A stretch of 64,000 nucleotides of DNA from Paragemmobacter ruber (GTDB lineage Bacteria; Pseudomonadota; Alphaproteobacteria; Rhodobacterales; Rhodobacteraceae), in contig NZ_JAAATW010000001.1 of assembly GCF_009908315.1 (NCBI RefSeq), positions 806,001 through 870,000 of the forward strand, in the 5' to 3' direction. The notes below the pieces were generated by a model that had not been told where the DNA came from, did no database searches, and worked only from the letters and a program-made list of their open reading frames with translations. The translations under genes and the position numbers were made by a program. Positions 8,657 through 16,633 of the stretch are shown one piece after another (position 1 is the first letter of the stretch; each line of letters begins with the position of its first letter).

Positions 8657-9241
8657 TCACGGAAGGTGATTGATCGCGCCGAGGTTCCAGCCCGTGGCGT
8701 GGCGGTCGATCCGGGTGACGGAAAGGTTGTCGATGCGATGCGCAAAGACATCCAAGGGCGCGCTGCCCATGGCGCGCTGAAGCTGTGTCAGGATGGCGCC
8801 GTAATGGGCGACGAGGATGATGTCGCGCCCCGGATGGGCGGCGATCAGGGCATCGGCCGCCGCGCTGACACGGGCCGCGGCGGCGTTCCAGCTTTCGCCG
8901 CCGGGCGGGGCGTGGTGGCCCGGCTCTTCCCAATAGGCGCGCGACAGCTTGGGGTGGCTCTGGGCGACCGTATCCCAAGGCTGGCCATCCCATTCCCCGA
9001 AGTGCAATTCACGCAGGCCGGGGTGATGGGGCAGCCGCTGGCGACCATGGGCCAGCGCATCGGCGGTGGCCGTGGCGCGGATCAGGTCGGAGGAGACGAG
9101 AAGCGCGCCTTGCGGCAGATGCGCGTTCAATCGGGCCAGCGCGGCGGTATCGGACAGATCGGCCGGCACGTCGCGCCAGCCGACCATCGTCTTTTCATGG
9201 GTGGGGCCGTGGCGCACCCACCAGAGGCGTGTCACATCCAT
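8657..9241 (-). CDS. Histidine phosphatase (alpha-ribazole phosphatase CobC-like)
   Basis: The product opens MDVTRLWWVRHGPTHEKT, carrying the RHG motif of the phosphoglycerate-mutase-like phosphatases. It continues GLRELHFGEWDGQPWD and VAHYGAILTQL, which has the second catalytic histidine. The ATG at 9241 overlaps the end of cobU (stop at 9232-9234) by 10 bp. That translational coupling points to the cobalamin-pathway phosphatase that removes the 5' phosphate of alpha-ribazole. An upstream ATG at 9385 lies well inside cobU and is unlikely. If not CobC, it would be a general histidine phosphatase of unknown substrate. Confidence 0.8.
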   Translation of the reverse strand: MDVTRLWWVRHGPTHEKTMVGWRDVPADLSDTAALARLNAHLPQGALLVSSDLIRATATADALAHGRQRLPHHPGLRELHFGEWDGQPWDTVAQSHPKLSRAYWEEPGHHAPPGGESWNAAAARVSAAADALIAAHPGRDIILVAHYGAILTQLQRAMGSAPLDVFAHRIDNLSVTRIDRHATGWNLGAINHLP

Positions 9242-9777
9242 GCGGGCAGCCGCCCCTTGAGCACCATGGGCAGCCCGGCCATCACGCCGATGACCAGCCC
9301 CGCCTGCCCCGCCAGCCGCTGGTTCAGCCGCCCCTGCGCATCGCGGAAGCGACGGGCAAGCGCGTTGTCGGGAACGATGCCCCAACCCACCTCGTTCGAC
9401 ACGATGACGACTGGGGCGCGGCAGGCGGCCAGCGCGGCCAGAAGGGCCGTGGCCTCGGCATCAAGGTCATGTTCGGCCAGAAGGTGGTTGGTCAGCCACA
9501 GGGTGGCGCAGTCGATCAGCACCACCTCGCCCTGCCCTGCCCCGGCCAAGGCGGCAGGCAGATCAAGCGGCGCCTCGACCGTTTCCCAACCCGCGCCGCG
9601 ATCCGCGCGATGGGCGGCGATGCGGGCGCGCATCTCATCATCCCAGGCTTCGGCGGTGGCGATGTAGCGTCGGGGGCGGCCGGTGCCGGTGACCAGCCGT
9701 TCGGCCAAGCCGGATTTGCCGGATCGGGCGCCGCCGATCACCAGCGAGAGGTCGGGAAGGGTGAGGTCGGGAAGCAA
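9232..9777 (-). CDS. cobU: Adenosylcobinamide kinase/guanylyltransferase CobU (CobP)
   Basis: CobU phosphorylates adenosylcobinamide and then attaches GMP, building the cobalamin nucleotide loop. The sequence LSLVIGGARSGKSGLAERL carries the P-loop. IATAEAWDDEMRARIAAHR, WETVEAPLDL, DCATLWLTN and VSNEVGWGIVPDN are CobU blocks, and the histidine in AAHR matches the guanylylation site. From the TTG at 9777 the product is 181 residues, the normal size. An ATG at 9879 would extend it by 34 residues across the rpoH2 promoter and is disfavoured. Only this gene and the adjacent phosphatase represent the cobalamin pathway here. Confidence 0.9.
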   Translation of the reverse strand: MLPDLTLPDLSLVIGGARSGKSGLAERLVTGTGRPRRYIATAEAWDDEMRARIAAHRADRGAGWETVEAPLDLPAALAGAGQGEVVLIDCATLWLTNHLLAEHDLDAEATALLAALAACRAPVVIVSNEVGWGIVPDNALARRFRDAQGRLNQRLAGQAGLVIGVMAGLPMVLKGRLPAWM

Positions 9778-9795
9778 GAAAATTTCGTCCCAGAA

Positions 9796-9823
9796 TGATC
9801 CAATCGCGAATGCGCCCCGTATC
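9796..9823 (+). promoter_or_regulatory. Candidate sigma-E (RpoE/ECF11-type) promoter of rpoH2
   Basis: TGATCC at 9796-9801 and CGTATC at 9818-9823 are separated by 16 bp. This matches the -35 and -10 pattern described for the RpoE-ChrR group in Rhodobacter, and rpoHII is a known RpoE target there. The ATG of rpoH2 lies 54 bp further on. Just downstream, CTTGAAA (9827-9833) and a small hairpin (AGGCA/TGCCT, 9835-9849) could be part of a second promoter or the leader. Confidence 0.7.
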
Positions 9824-9877
9824 ACCCTTGAAAAAGGCAGAAAATGCCTAAGCGCGTTGTCTGACTGGGGGTTTATC

Positions 9878-10756
9878 ATGGCGCTCGACGGATATAACGA
9901 CCAAACGATGTCCCGCCAAGCGATGCGGGCGGAACTTCTGGATGCAGAGACGGAGCTTCGGCTGGCCTATGCGTGGCGCGACCAGCGCGACGAACAGGCG
10001 CTGCATCGGCTGGTGACGGCCTATATGCGGCTGGCGATCAGCATGGCGGCCAAGTTCCGGCGCTATGGCGCGCCGATGAATGACCTGATCCAGGAGGCGA
10101 GCCTTGGCCTGATGAAGGCGGCGGACAAGTTCGATCCCGATCGCGGGGTGCGGTTCTCCACCTATGCGGTGTGGTGGATCAAGGCATCCATTCAGGATTA
10201 CGTGATGCGGAACTGGTCGATGGTGCGGACCGGATCCACCAGCAGCCAGAAGGCGCTGTTCTTCAACCTGCGCCGCGTGCAGGCCAAGCTGGAGCGTGAG
10301 GCCGCCCAGCGGGGCGAGACGCTGGATCAGTTCCAGCTGCGCCAGTTGGTCGCGACCGAAGTCGGCGTGTCGCTGGCCGATGTGGAGATGATGGAAGGGC
10401 GGCTGTCGGGGTCTGACTTTTCGCTGAACGCGGCGCAATCGTCGGATGAGGACGGGCGCGAATGGATCGACGCGCTGGAAGATGACGGCCCGCAGGCGGC
10501 GGAATCGGTGGAAGTGGCGCATGATGCCGAACAGCTGCGCCGCTGGCTGGTGACGGCGATGGCGGCGCTGAACCCGCGCGAACGCTATATCGTGGCCGAG
10601 CGCAAGCTGAAGGATGAGGCACGCACGCTGGAAAGCCTTGGCGAAGAGCTGGGCCTGTCGAAAGAGCGGGTGCGTCAGTTGGAAGCGGCGGCCTTTGCCA
10701 AGATGCGCCGCAGCCTTGAACAGCAGTCGCGCGAGGTGGCGTCGCTGCTTTCATGA
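9878..10756 (+). CDS. rpoH2: Alternative sigma factor RpoH2 (RpoHII, sigma-32 family)
   Basis: The product is 292 residues from the ATG at 9878. It has region 2 with LVTAYMRLAISMAAKFRRYG, DLIQEASLGLMKAADKFDP and the -10-recognition helix FSTYAVWWIKASIQDYVM. The RpoH-box region (SSQKALFFNLRR) follows, then region 4 (LNPRERYIVAERKL and LGEELGLSKERVRQLEAAAF). The general layout and context indicate the RpoHII paralogue, which in Rhodobacter serves the singlet-oxygen/heat response under RpoE. An in-frame upstream ATG at 9683 would run through the promoter and is rejected. Its stop overlaps the chaN start by 4 bp. Confidence 0.93.
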   Translation: MALDGYNDQTMSRQAMRAELLDAETELRLAYAWRDQRDEQALHRLVTAYMRLAISMAAKFRRYGAPMNDLIQEASLGLMKAADKFDPDRGVRFSTYAVWWIKASIQDYVMRNWSMVRTGSTSSQKALFFNLRRVQAKLEREAAQRGETLDQFQLRQLVATEVGVSLADVEMMEGRLSGSDFSLNAAQSSDEDGREWIDALEDDGPQAAESVEVAHDAEQLRRWLVTAMAALNPRERYIVAERKLKDEARTLESLGEELGLSKERVRQLEAAAFAKMRRSLEQQSREVASLLS

Positions 10757-11574
10757 TGCGATGCCTGGTTCCTGCCGTGCTGTCGCTGTGCCTGTGCGGG
10801 GCGGCAGCAGCGCGCGAGATCGGGCCGGAGGCGCTCGACTCCCTGCCTGATGTGGATGTGGTCGTGCTGGGCGAGGTGCATGACAACCCCGCCCATCACC
10901 GCCATCAGGCGCGCGCGCTGCGGGCGATTGAACCCGCCGCCGTGGTGTTCGAGATGCTGCAACCTCAGCATGTGGCCGCCCTGCCCGAGGACCTGACCGA
11001 TGCCGCAGCGGTAGAGGCCGCGACGGAATGGGAGGCGCGGGGCTGGCCGGATTTCGCGATGTATCATCCGCTGTTCACCGCATCGCCCGGCGCGCGAATC
11101 TATGCGGGGGATGTGCCGCGGTCCATCGTGACGATGGCGCTGCGCGACGGGGCGGCGGCGGCCTTCGGGCAGGAGGCCGCGCGCTATGGCCTGACCACGC
11201 CCTATCCCGATGCCGTGCAGGCCGAGAGGGAGGCCGACCTTTTGGCCGCGCATTGCTATGCCCTGCCGGCCGAGGCGATGGGCGGCATGGTGGAGGCGCA
11301 GCGCCTGCGCGATGCGGTGCTGGCGCAGGCGGCGCTGAAGGCGCTGGCGGAAACGGGCGGGCCGGTGGCGGTGATCACCGGGGTGGAACATGCGCGCACC
11401 GATGTGGGCGTGCCTGCGCTGATCCGGCAGGCGCAGCCGGGTGTGACGGTCCTTTCCATCGGGCAGCTGGAGCGGGTGCCCACGGGCCGCCCGCCGCATC
11501 ACCTGTGGATCGTGACGGAAGGCGTGGCCGACAGGGGCGATCCCTGCGCGGCCTTCGGTTCGACTGAAGGGTGA
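10753..11574 (+). CDS. ChaN-like haem-binding-type protein, exported
   Basis: This 273-residue protein has a signal peptide (MMRCLVPAVLSLCLCGAAAA) and a ChaN domain (VDVVVLGEVHDNPAHHRHQ; VVFEMLQPQH; YHPLFTASPGARIYAGDVPR; VITGVEHARTDVGVP). The GEVHDNxxHH motif is the hallmark of the family. ChaN of Campylobacter binds haem, but the role in this lineage is not established. It is coupled to rpoH2 by an ATGA overlap, so it probably belongs to the stress transcript. Confidence 0.88.
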   Translation: MMRCLVPAVLSLCLCGAAAAREIGPEALDSLPDVDVVVLGEVHDNPAHHRHQARALRAIEPAAVVFEMLQPQHVAALPEDLTDAAAVEAATEWEARGWPDFAMYHPLFTASPGARIYAGDVPRSIVTMALRDGAAAAFGQEAARYGLTTPYPDAVQAEREADLLAAHCYALPAEAMGGMVEAQRLRDAVLAQAALKALAETGGPVAVITGVEHARTDVGVPALIRQAQPGVTVLSIGQLERVPTGRPPHHLWIVTEGVADRGDPCAAFGSTEG

Positions 11575-11654
11575 TATCCTGCAGGGTGATGCCCGGTTGA
11601 GTTTGCGCGCCCACCCCCCTACACCAAGGGGAACGGGACAAGCGGAGCCTTCCG

Positions 11655-12851
11655 ATGCTGGCCGACAAGCGCATCCTTCTGATCATCGGGGGCGGCATCG
11701 CCGCCTACAAGGCGTTGGAACTGATCCGGCTCTTGCGCAAGGAGGGCGCGGCGGTGACGCCCGTGCTGACGCGGGCGGGGGCAGAGTTCGTGACGCCGCT
11801 TTCCGTTTCGGCGCTGGCGGGGGAAAAGGTCTATACGCAGCTCTTCGATCTGACGGATGAGGCCGAGATGGGCCATATCCAGTTGTCGCGCGTGGCTGAC
11901 CTGCTGGTGGTGGCACCCGCGACGGCGGATCTAATGGCCAAGATAGCGCAGGGGCGGGCGGATGATCTGGCCTCTACCCTGCTCTTGGCGACCGACACGC
12001 CGGTGATGGTGGCGCCTGCGATGAACGTGCGGATGTGGCAGCACCCGGCGACGCAGCGCAACATCGCAACGCTGCGGGGGGATGGCGTGCGCCTTGTCGG
12101 CCCGGATGAGGGCGAAATGGCCTGCGGCGAATACGGGCCGGGGCGGATGGCGGAACCCGCGGCGATCCTCGACGCGATCCGGGGCGCGCTGGCGGCGGGG
12201 CCGCTCATGGGCAAGCATGTGCTGGTGACGTCGGGGCCGACGCATGAACCGATTGATCCGGTGCGCTATATCGCCAACCGGTCATCCGGCGCGCAGGGCA
12301 CGGCCGTGGCGGCGGCCTTGCGCGATCTGGGCGCGCGGGTGACCTTCGTGACCGGGCCTGCCAGCGTGCCGCCCCCGCAGGGTGTGCAGGTGGTGCGTGT
12401 GGACACCGCGCGCGAGATGCTGGCGGCGGTCGAGGCCGCGCTGCCCGCGGATGCCGCCGTGATGGCGGCGGCGGTGGCCGATTGGCGGGTGGCCGAGGAA
12501 TCGCATAGCAAGATCAAGAAGGTGGCCGGGGCGGCGGCGCCGTCGCTGCGCTTTGCGGAAAACCCCGATATCCTGAAATCGGTCGCGCAATCGCCCGATC
12601 GGCGCCCCCGGCTTGTGGTGGGGTTCGCGGCGGAAACCGATGACGTGCTGGCCCATGCGCAGGCCAAGCTGGCGCGCAAGGGGTGTGACTGGATCGTAGC
12701 GAATGACGTATCGCCCGGAACCGGGATCATGGGCGGGGCCGAGAACGCGATCACGCTGATCTCGGCCACTGGGGCGGAGCCTTGGCCGCGCCTGCCGAAG
12801 GATGAGGTGGCGCGGCGGCTGGCCCTGCGGATTGCCGGGGCGCTGGCGTGA
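11655..12851 (+). CDS. coaBC: Bifunctional phosphopantothenoylcysteine decarboxylase/phosphopantothenate-cysteine ligase CoaBC
   Basis: CoaBC performs two consecutive steps of coenzyme A synthesis. The N-terminal flavoprotein half starts MLADKRILLIIGGGIAAYKA and has the PAMNVRMWQHPATQRN active-site block. The ligase half starts about residue 190 with VLVTSGPTHEPIDPVRYIANR and includes VGFAAETDD and CDWIVANDVS. At 398 residues it is full length. It lies 64 bp upstream of dut, and the gap is filled by two abutting palindromes. The coaBC-dut order is common in proteobacteria. Confidence 0.96.
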   Translation: MLADKRILLIIGGGIAAYKALELIRLLRKEGAAVTPVLTRAGAEFVTPLSVSALAGEKVYTQLFDLTDEAEMGHIQLSRVADLLVVAPATADLMAKIAQGRADDLASTLLLATDTPVMVAPAMNVRMWQHPATQRNIATLRGDGVRLVGPDEGEMACGEYGPGRMAEPAAILDAIRGALAAGPLMGKHVLVTSGPTHEPIDPVRYIANRSSGAQGTAVAAALRDLGARVTFVTGPASVPPPQGVQVVRVDTAREMLAAVEAALPADAAVMAAAVADWRVAEESHSKIKKVAGAAAPSLRFAENPDILKSVAQSPDRRPRLVVGFAAETDDVLAHAQAKLARKGCDWIVANDVSPGTGIMGGAENAITLISATGAEPWPRLPKDEVARRLALRIAGALA

Positions 12852-12854
12852 CGT

Positions 12855-12899
12855 CAAAATTCTTCGAAGAATTTTGCAAGAATTTTCGAAAAATTCTTG
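12855..12899. repeat. Two abutting AT-rich palindromes
   Basis: 12855-12876 is a perfect 22-bp palindrome with half-arm CAAAATTCTTC. Directly abutting it, 12877-12899 has 9-bp arms CAAGAATTT/AAATTCTTG around TCGAA. Both centre on TTCGAA-type cores. The element lies between coaBC and dut on a single transcription unit, and no T run follows. Confidence 0.88.
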
Positions 12900-12915
12900 G
12901 GTGAAGGAGGGATGA

Positions 12916-13383
12916 ATGACGCCGGTGCTGAAGATCCTGTGGGAGGACTGGGCGGACCGCGCGCTGGGTCTGCCGGCCTATGAAACCCCGGGGGCGGCGG
13001 GGGCGGACCTGCGGGCCAATCTGCCGGCCGAACAGCGGGCGGCGGGCTTTACGCTGGCGCCGATGCAGCGGGCGATCGTGCCCACCGGCCTGCGGGTGGA
13101 GATTCCGCGCGGGTTCGAGATGCAGATCCGGCCCCGGTCGGGCCTCGCGTTGAAGCACGGGATCACCCTGCCCAACACGCCCGGCACCATCGACAGCGAT
13201 TATCGCGGCCCCCTGGGCGTGGCGCTGGTCAACCTCGGGGATGCGCCCTATGTGATCGGGCATGGCGACAGGGTGGCGCAGATGATCGTAGCCCCGGTGA
13301 TTCAGGTGGAATTTCAGGTGGTTGACAGCCTTACGGAAACGGCGCGGGGCGAGGGCGGGTTCGGCTCGACGGGGACGAGATGA
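12916..13383 (+). CDS. dut: Deoxyuridine 5'-triphosphate nucleotidohydrolase Dut
   Basis: dUTPase hydrolyses dUTP to dUMP, which prevents uracil incorporation and feeds dTMP synthesis. The conserved motifs are present in order: AGADLRANL, QIRPRSGLALKHGI, NTPGTIDSDYRGPL, HGDRVAQMIVAPV and the flexible P-loop-like tail GRGEGGFGSTGT. At 155 residues it is a normal trimeric dUTPase subunit. The ATG at 12916 has a strong ribosome site AAGGAGG at 12904-12910. The stop overlaps the start of the next gene by 4 bp. Confidence 0.97.
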   Translation: MTPVLKILWEDWADRALGLPAYETPGAAGADLRANLPAEQRAAGFTLAPMQRAIVPTGLRVEIPRGFEMQIRPRSGLALKHGITLPNTPGTIDSDYRGPLGVALVNLGDAPYVIGHGDRVAQMIVAPVIQVEFQVVDSLTETARGEGGFGSTGTR

Positions 13384-14417
13384 TCCTTGTCCTTGCGATG
13401 GCGGGGGCGCTCTGGGGGATCGGGGCGCTGATGAAGGTGCCTGCCTCGGTGCGGTTCACGATGCTGGCGCTTTTGTGGGCGGCGGTGGTGGGGCTGCATC
13501 TGGCGCTCCCGCAGGGGCATCCGCTGCGCGAGGCGACGGGGGGCGAGCCGCAGGGATGGGTGGCGCTGGGGTTCATCGCGGCCTTGGCGCTGGCCTATCG
13601 GGTGATGTTGCGGCGGCTGCGCGCGCGGGCGAGCCCGGCTGTGGCAGAGGCGCCTTCTGGCGCGTTCCGCCCGGCGGAGCTGGACCGCTATGCCCGGCAT
13701 ATCATGCTGCGCGAGATCGGCGGGCCGGGGCAGAGAAAGCTGAAGGATGCCAAGGTCTTGGTGATCGGGGCCGGGGGCCTTGGGTCGCCCGCGCTGTTCT
13801 ATCTCGCGGGGGCGGGGGTGGGCACGCTGGGCTTTGTCGATGACGATATGGTGGACGGGTCGAACCTGCAGCGCCAGATCATCCACGCCGACCAGCGGAT
13901 CGGGATGCCCAAGGTATTTTCGGCGGAAATCGCGCTGCGGGCGCTGAACCCGTTCATCGCGCTGCGCCCCTATAACCGGCGGCTGGACGAGGCCACGGCG
14001 CGGGCGCTGTTTGCCGACTATGACCTTATCCTTGACGGGACTGACAATTTCGACACCCGCTATATGGTGAACCGGCTGGCGGTCGAGGCGGGCAAGCCGT
14101 TGATTTCCGGCGCGATCACGCAATGGGAGGGGCAGCTTTCGCTGTTCGATCCAGCGCGGGGGGGGCCGTGCTATGAATGTGTGTTCCCCACCCGCCCCGC
14201 CCCCGGCATGGTGCCCAGCTGCGCCGAGGCCGGGGTAGCCGCGCCCCTGCCCGGCGTGATCGGCGCGATGATGGCGACGGAAGCGGTCAAGCAGATCACA
14301 GATGCGGGCGAAGGCCTGCGGGGGCGGCTGATGATCCACGACGCGCTTTATGCCGAGACGCGGGTGATCGGGGTCGCGCGCCGGGCGGATTGCCCGGTCT
14401 GCGGCGCAAGGGGTTGA
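13380..14417 (+). CDS. MoeB/ThiF/HesA-type adenylyltransferase with N-terminal membrane anchor
   Basis: From about residue 95 (LDRYARHIMLREIGGPGQRKL) the product is an E1-like adenylyltransferase of the MoeB type, with nucleotide-binding VLVIGAGGLGSPAL, DDDMVDGSNLQRQI, LDGTDNFDTRYMVN and zinc cysteines in CYECVF and CPVCGARG. MoeB activates the C-terminus of the small molybdopterin-synthase subunit. The first ~80 residues form two or three hydrophobic segments (MILVLAMAGALWGIGALM; MLALLWAAVVGLHLAL; LGFIAALALAYRVML), so the enzyme is predicted to be membrane-tethered, which normal MoeB (~250 aa) is not. The start overlaps dut by 4 bp. Its partner substrate cannot be assigned from here. Confidence 0.88.
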   Translation: MILVLAMAGALWGIGALMKVPASVRFTMLALLWAAVVGLHLALPQGHPLREATGGEPQGWVALGFIAALALAYRVMLRRLRARASPAVAEAPSGAFRPAELDRYARHIMLREIGGPGQRKLKDAKVLVIGAGGLGSPALFYLAGAGVGTLGFVDDDMVDGSNLQRQIIHADQRIGMPKVFSAEIALRALNPFIALRPYNRRLDEATARALFADYDLILDGTDNFDTRYMVNRLAVEAGKPLISGAITQWEGQLSLFDPARGGPCYECVFPTRPAPGMVPSCAEAGVAAPLPGVIGAMMATEAVKQITDAGEGLRGRLMIHDALYAETRVIGVARRADCPVCGARG

Positions 14418-14627
14418 GAACGCAGCCTTAATGGCGACCGGCACGGGATAGCGGGGGTGCAGGGACGCGTGCCGCCACGCGTGCAGACAGGCGTATGCCC
14501 GCGCGGGGGGAAAAACTTGCGTTAACCATGACGCTGGGGCCGTGCGGCCCACCCCGGGATGCGGGCGTGTAAACGAAATCTTAAGCTAAACGAAGTCTCA
14601 ATCCCCGTTCGGAGCGGGGTAGGGCGG
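14418..14627. other. Intergenic region upstream of the HNH gene
   Basis: 210 bp without a credible gene. It contains the dyad ACGCGTGccgCCACGCGT and a locally AT-richer stretch (gtaaacgaaatcttaagctaaacg) shortly before the HNH start, which may hold the promoter. I cannot assign -35/-10 elements with confidence. Confidence 0.4.
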
Positions 14628-15623
14628 ATGGGCGAGACCTTTGTCGAGATGCTGCGCAGGGCGGGGCTTGATCCGAAGCGGGTCAAGCTGCTGCGCCATG
14701 ATGCGCGGGGGTTGGCGGCGTGGCTGGAAAGCCCGGACCATTTCCTGAGTTTCGCGTCGATCCAGTCGGCAGGGAATTCGCCGTTCCGCCAGAACCCGGA
14801 ACAGGTGGCGCATTTCCTGCCCGGGCCGCGCCTGCCCGGGGCGGGATTCTCCGCGCGGTTCGTGGGGGTGACGCAGTTGCACGGGCGGTGGACCTGGGAC
14901 GGGCTGCGCCTGCCGCGCGTCTGGCTGCGGGATTATCGCATCGCGGGTGAGGCGGCAGAGGCGGCGGATCAGTCTTGGCTGGATGTCTTGCGCGATGAGG
15001 TGGGGCGGCTGGATGTGGATTGGGGGCCAGCGCCGCGGGCGTGGCATCAGAGGGCAACCGGATCGCCCAAGCGGGTGATCGGGCGCGGGACAGTGGCAGA
15101 GATCGCGGACTGGGGCCGGGACAGCGGGCCAGTATCCCCGCAGCGCGGGGCGGGCCATGCGTTCGCGCGGGAGGAACGGCGCCTGTCCCGCATGATCGCG
15201 GAGGCGCCCATGGTGATGGAGCGGACCTTTGCCGAATTCCGCATGGGGATGATCCGGCAGAGGCCGGATCAGGGGCGGTTCCGGGCGGGGCTGCTGGCGC
15301 GGCACGGGGCGCGCTGCTGCATGACGGGCTGCGCGGTGGCCGAGGCGCTGGAGGCTGCGCATATCATCCCCTTTGCCGAGACGGAACGAGACCGGGATTC
15401 GGCGGCGAACGGCTTGCTGCTGCGGCGGGATGTGCATCGGCTGTTCGATCTGGGGCTGATCTCGGTCGAGCCGGAGGCGGGGGCGATCTGGGTGGCGCCC
15501 GATCTGCGGGCGTCGGACTATGGCGCACTGCATGGGCGGGCGTTGCAGGCCGGGGTGGCGCGGGCCTGTCTGGCCGCGCATTACCGCCGCCGCGCGGGGG
15601 CCGTGCAGGGTGGGGCCGGGTAG
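14628..15623 (+). CDS. HNH endonuclease domain protein
   Basis: This 331-residue protein has a C-terminal HNH nuclease domain: [20 protein letters not shown], then [20 protein letters not shown]. This provides the paired cysteines, the AAHI histidine and the N...H motif of the HNH_2 type often found in restriction-like proteins. The N-terminal half ([41 protein letters not shown]) resembles a domain that sometimes precedes GIY-YIG or HNH nucleases and may bind DNA. No methyltransferase or other defence gene is adjacent. The start at 14628 follows a GGAGCGGGG purine stretch; an in-frame ATG at 14559 lacks one. It is accessory in character, and its target is unknown. Confidence 0.8.
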   Translation: MGETFVEMLRRAGLDPKRVKLLRHDARGLAAWLESPDHFLSFASIQSAGNSPFRQNPEQVAHFLPGPRLPGAGFSARFVGVTQLHGRWTWDGLRLPRVWLRDYRIAGEAAEAADQSWLDVLRDEVGRLDVDWGPAPRAWHQRATGSPKRVIGRGTVAEIADWGRDSGPVSPQRGAGHAFAREERRLSRMIAEAPMVMERTFAEFRMGMIRQRPDQGRFRAGLLARHGARCCMTGCAVAEALEAAHIIPFAETERDRDSAANGLLLRRDVHRLFDLGLISVEPEAGAIWVAPDLRASDYGALHGRALQAGVARACLAAHYRRRAGAVQGGAG

Positions 15624-15647
15624 GATTTACGCAGGGGTGCCGTTTGT

Positions 15648-15680
15648 CGCAGGCGCCTGCGCTTGGGTGAGAATTCACCC
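15648..15680. repeat. Two short consecutive hairpins after the HNH gene
   Basis: CGCAGGC|GCCTGCG (15648-15661) is a perfect 14-bp palindrome. GGGTGA-GAAT-TCACCC (15665-15680) follows 3 bp later. They lie 25 bp beyond the HNH stop and upstream of the ABC binding-protein gene, so they may end the first transcript or lie in the leader of the second. Confidence 0.5.
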
Positions 15681-15777
15681 GTCAGGGGTGCGAAATCGGT
15701 GGCCCCTTCTCTGGACAGGATCGGGGCCGCGCCGCATAGTCTGCGGCCAGAATGATGAGCCAATGTGGAGAACACCG

Positions 15778-16581
15778 ATGACGGTGAAATCGTGGATGGC
15801 GGGGTGGACGGTGGGGCTGACCTTGGCCCTTGGCCTGACGGCGCCCGGCTTTGCGCAGGACCTGCCGGATCTGGGCGGGCGCGAGGTCGTGGTGGTGACG
15901 GAGAACGCCTATCCGCCGCTGCAGTTTCTGGACCAGGACGGCGCGGCGATCGGCTGGGAATATGATGCCATGGCCGAGATTGCCAAGCGGCTGAACATCA
16001 CGGTGCGGTACGAGACGATCTCTTGGGATGCGATGATCCCGGCCGTGTCGGAAGGGCAGTTCGACATGGGCATGACCGGGATCACGATCCGGGACGACCG
16101 CAAGGAAGCGGTGGATTTCAGCGATCCCTACATGCGGTCGGAAATGCTGATGATGGTGCGCAGCGACGAGACGCGCTTCACCGATGCGGCAAGCTTTGCC
16201 GCCGATCCCGAATTGCTGATGGCGGCGCAGCCGGGGACGACGCCCTTTTATGTGGGCGTCTATGAGGTGCTGGACGGCAATGAAGAAAACGCGCGGATCG
16301 TGAAATTCGAAACCTTCGGCGCGGGGCTGGAGGCGCTGCGGACGGGCGATGTGGATCTGGTCCTGTCGGACAGCACGGCGGCGAATGGCTATGTGAACGG
16401 GTCGAACGGCGCGTTGAAGATCATCAGCGCGCCGCTGGGGGCCGAGGATTTCGGCTTCATCTTCCCCAAGGGTTCGGATCTGGTGGCGCCGATGAATGCC
16501 GCGATCGCCAGCCTGAAGGCGGATGGCACGCTGGAGGCGCTGAACACCAAATGGTTCCTAGACTACAAGATGGGCGAATGA
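15778..16581 (+). CDS. Amino-acid ABC transporter substrate-binding protein (SBP_bac_3 type)
   Basis: This 267-residue periplasmic protein has a cleavable signal peptide (hydrophobic [15 protein letters not shown], then APGFAQ). The mature part is a family-3 solute-binding protein: [58 protein letters not shown] and [11 protein letters not shown]. The family binds polar amino acids or similar ligands. The start at 15778 follows GTGGAG; an ATG 15 bp upstream is possible. A hairpin separates it from the permease gene. No ATPase gene is adjacent. Confidence 0.88.
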   Translation: MTVKSWMAGWTVGLTLALGLTAPGFAQDLPDLGGREVVVVTENAYPPLQFLDQDGAAIGWEYDAMAEIAKRLNITVRYETISWDAMIPAVSEGQFDMGMTGITIRDDRKEAVDFSDPYMRSEMLMMVRSDETRFTDAASFAADPELLMAAQPGTTPFYVGVYEVLDGNEENARIVKFETFGAGLEALRTGDVDLVLSDSTAANGYVNGSNGALKIISAPLGAEDFGFIFPKGSDLVAPMNAAIASLKADGTLEALNTKWFLDYKMGE

Positions 16582-16603
16582 TCCTGACTGTTGCTGAGAC
16601 GGG

Positions 16604-16630
16604 GGCCCCGGCGACGATGCCGGGGCCTTT
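16604..16630 (+). terminator. Intercistronic hairpin after the binding-protein gene
   Basis: Stem GGCCCCGGC/GCCGGGGCC with loop GACGAT, followed by TTT, between the binding-protein stop and the permease ATG at 16634. It would partly terminate transcription or protect the upstream mRNA end, giving more binding protein than permease. It also occupies the place where the permease ribosome site should be. Confidence 0.65.
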
Positions 16631-16633
16631 CGC

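Noticed and set aside
9778-9879. N-terminal extension of CobU to the ATG at 9879
   Set aside because: It would cover the rpoH2 promoter and exceed the family length; the TTG at 9777 gives the normal size.
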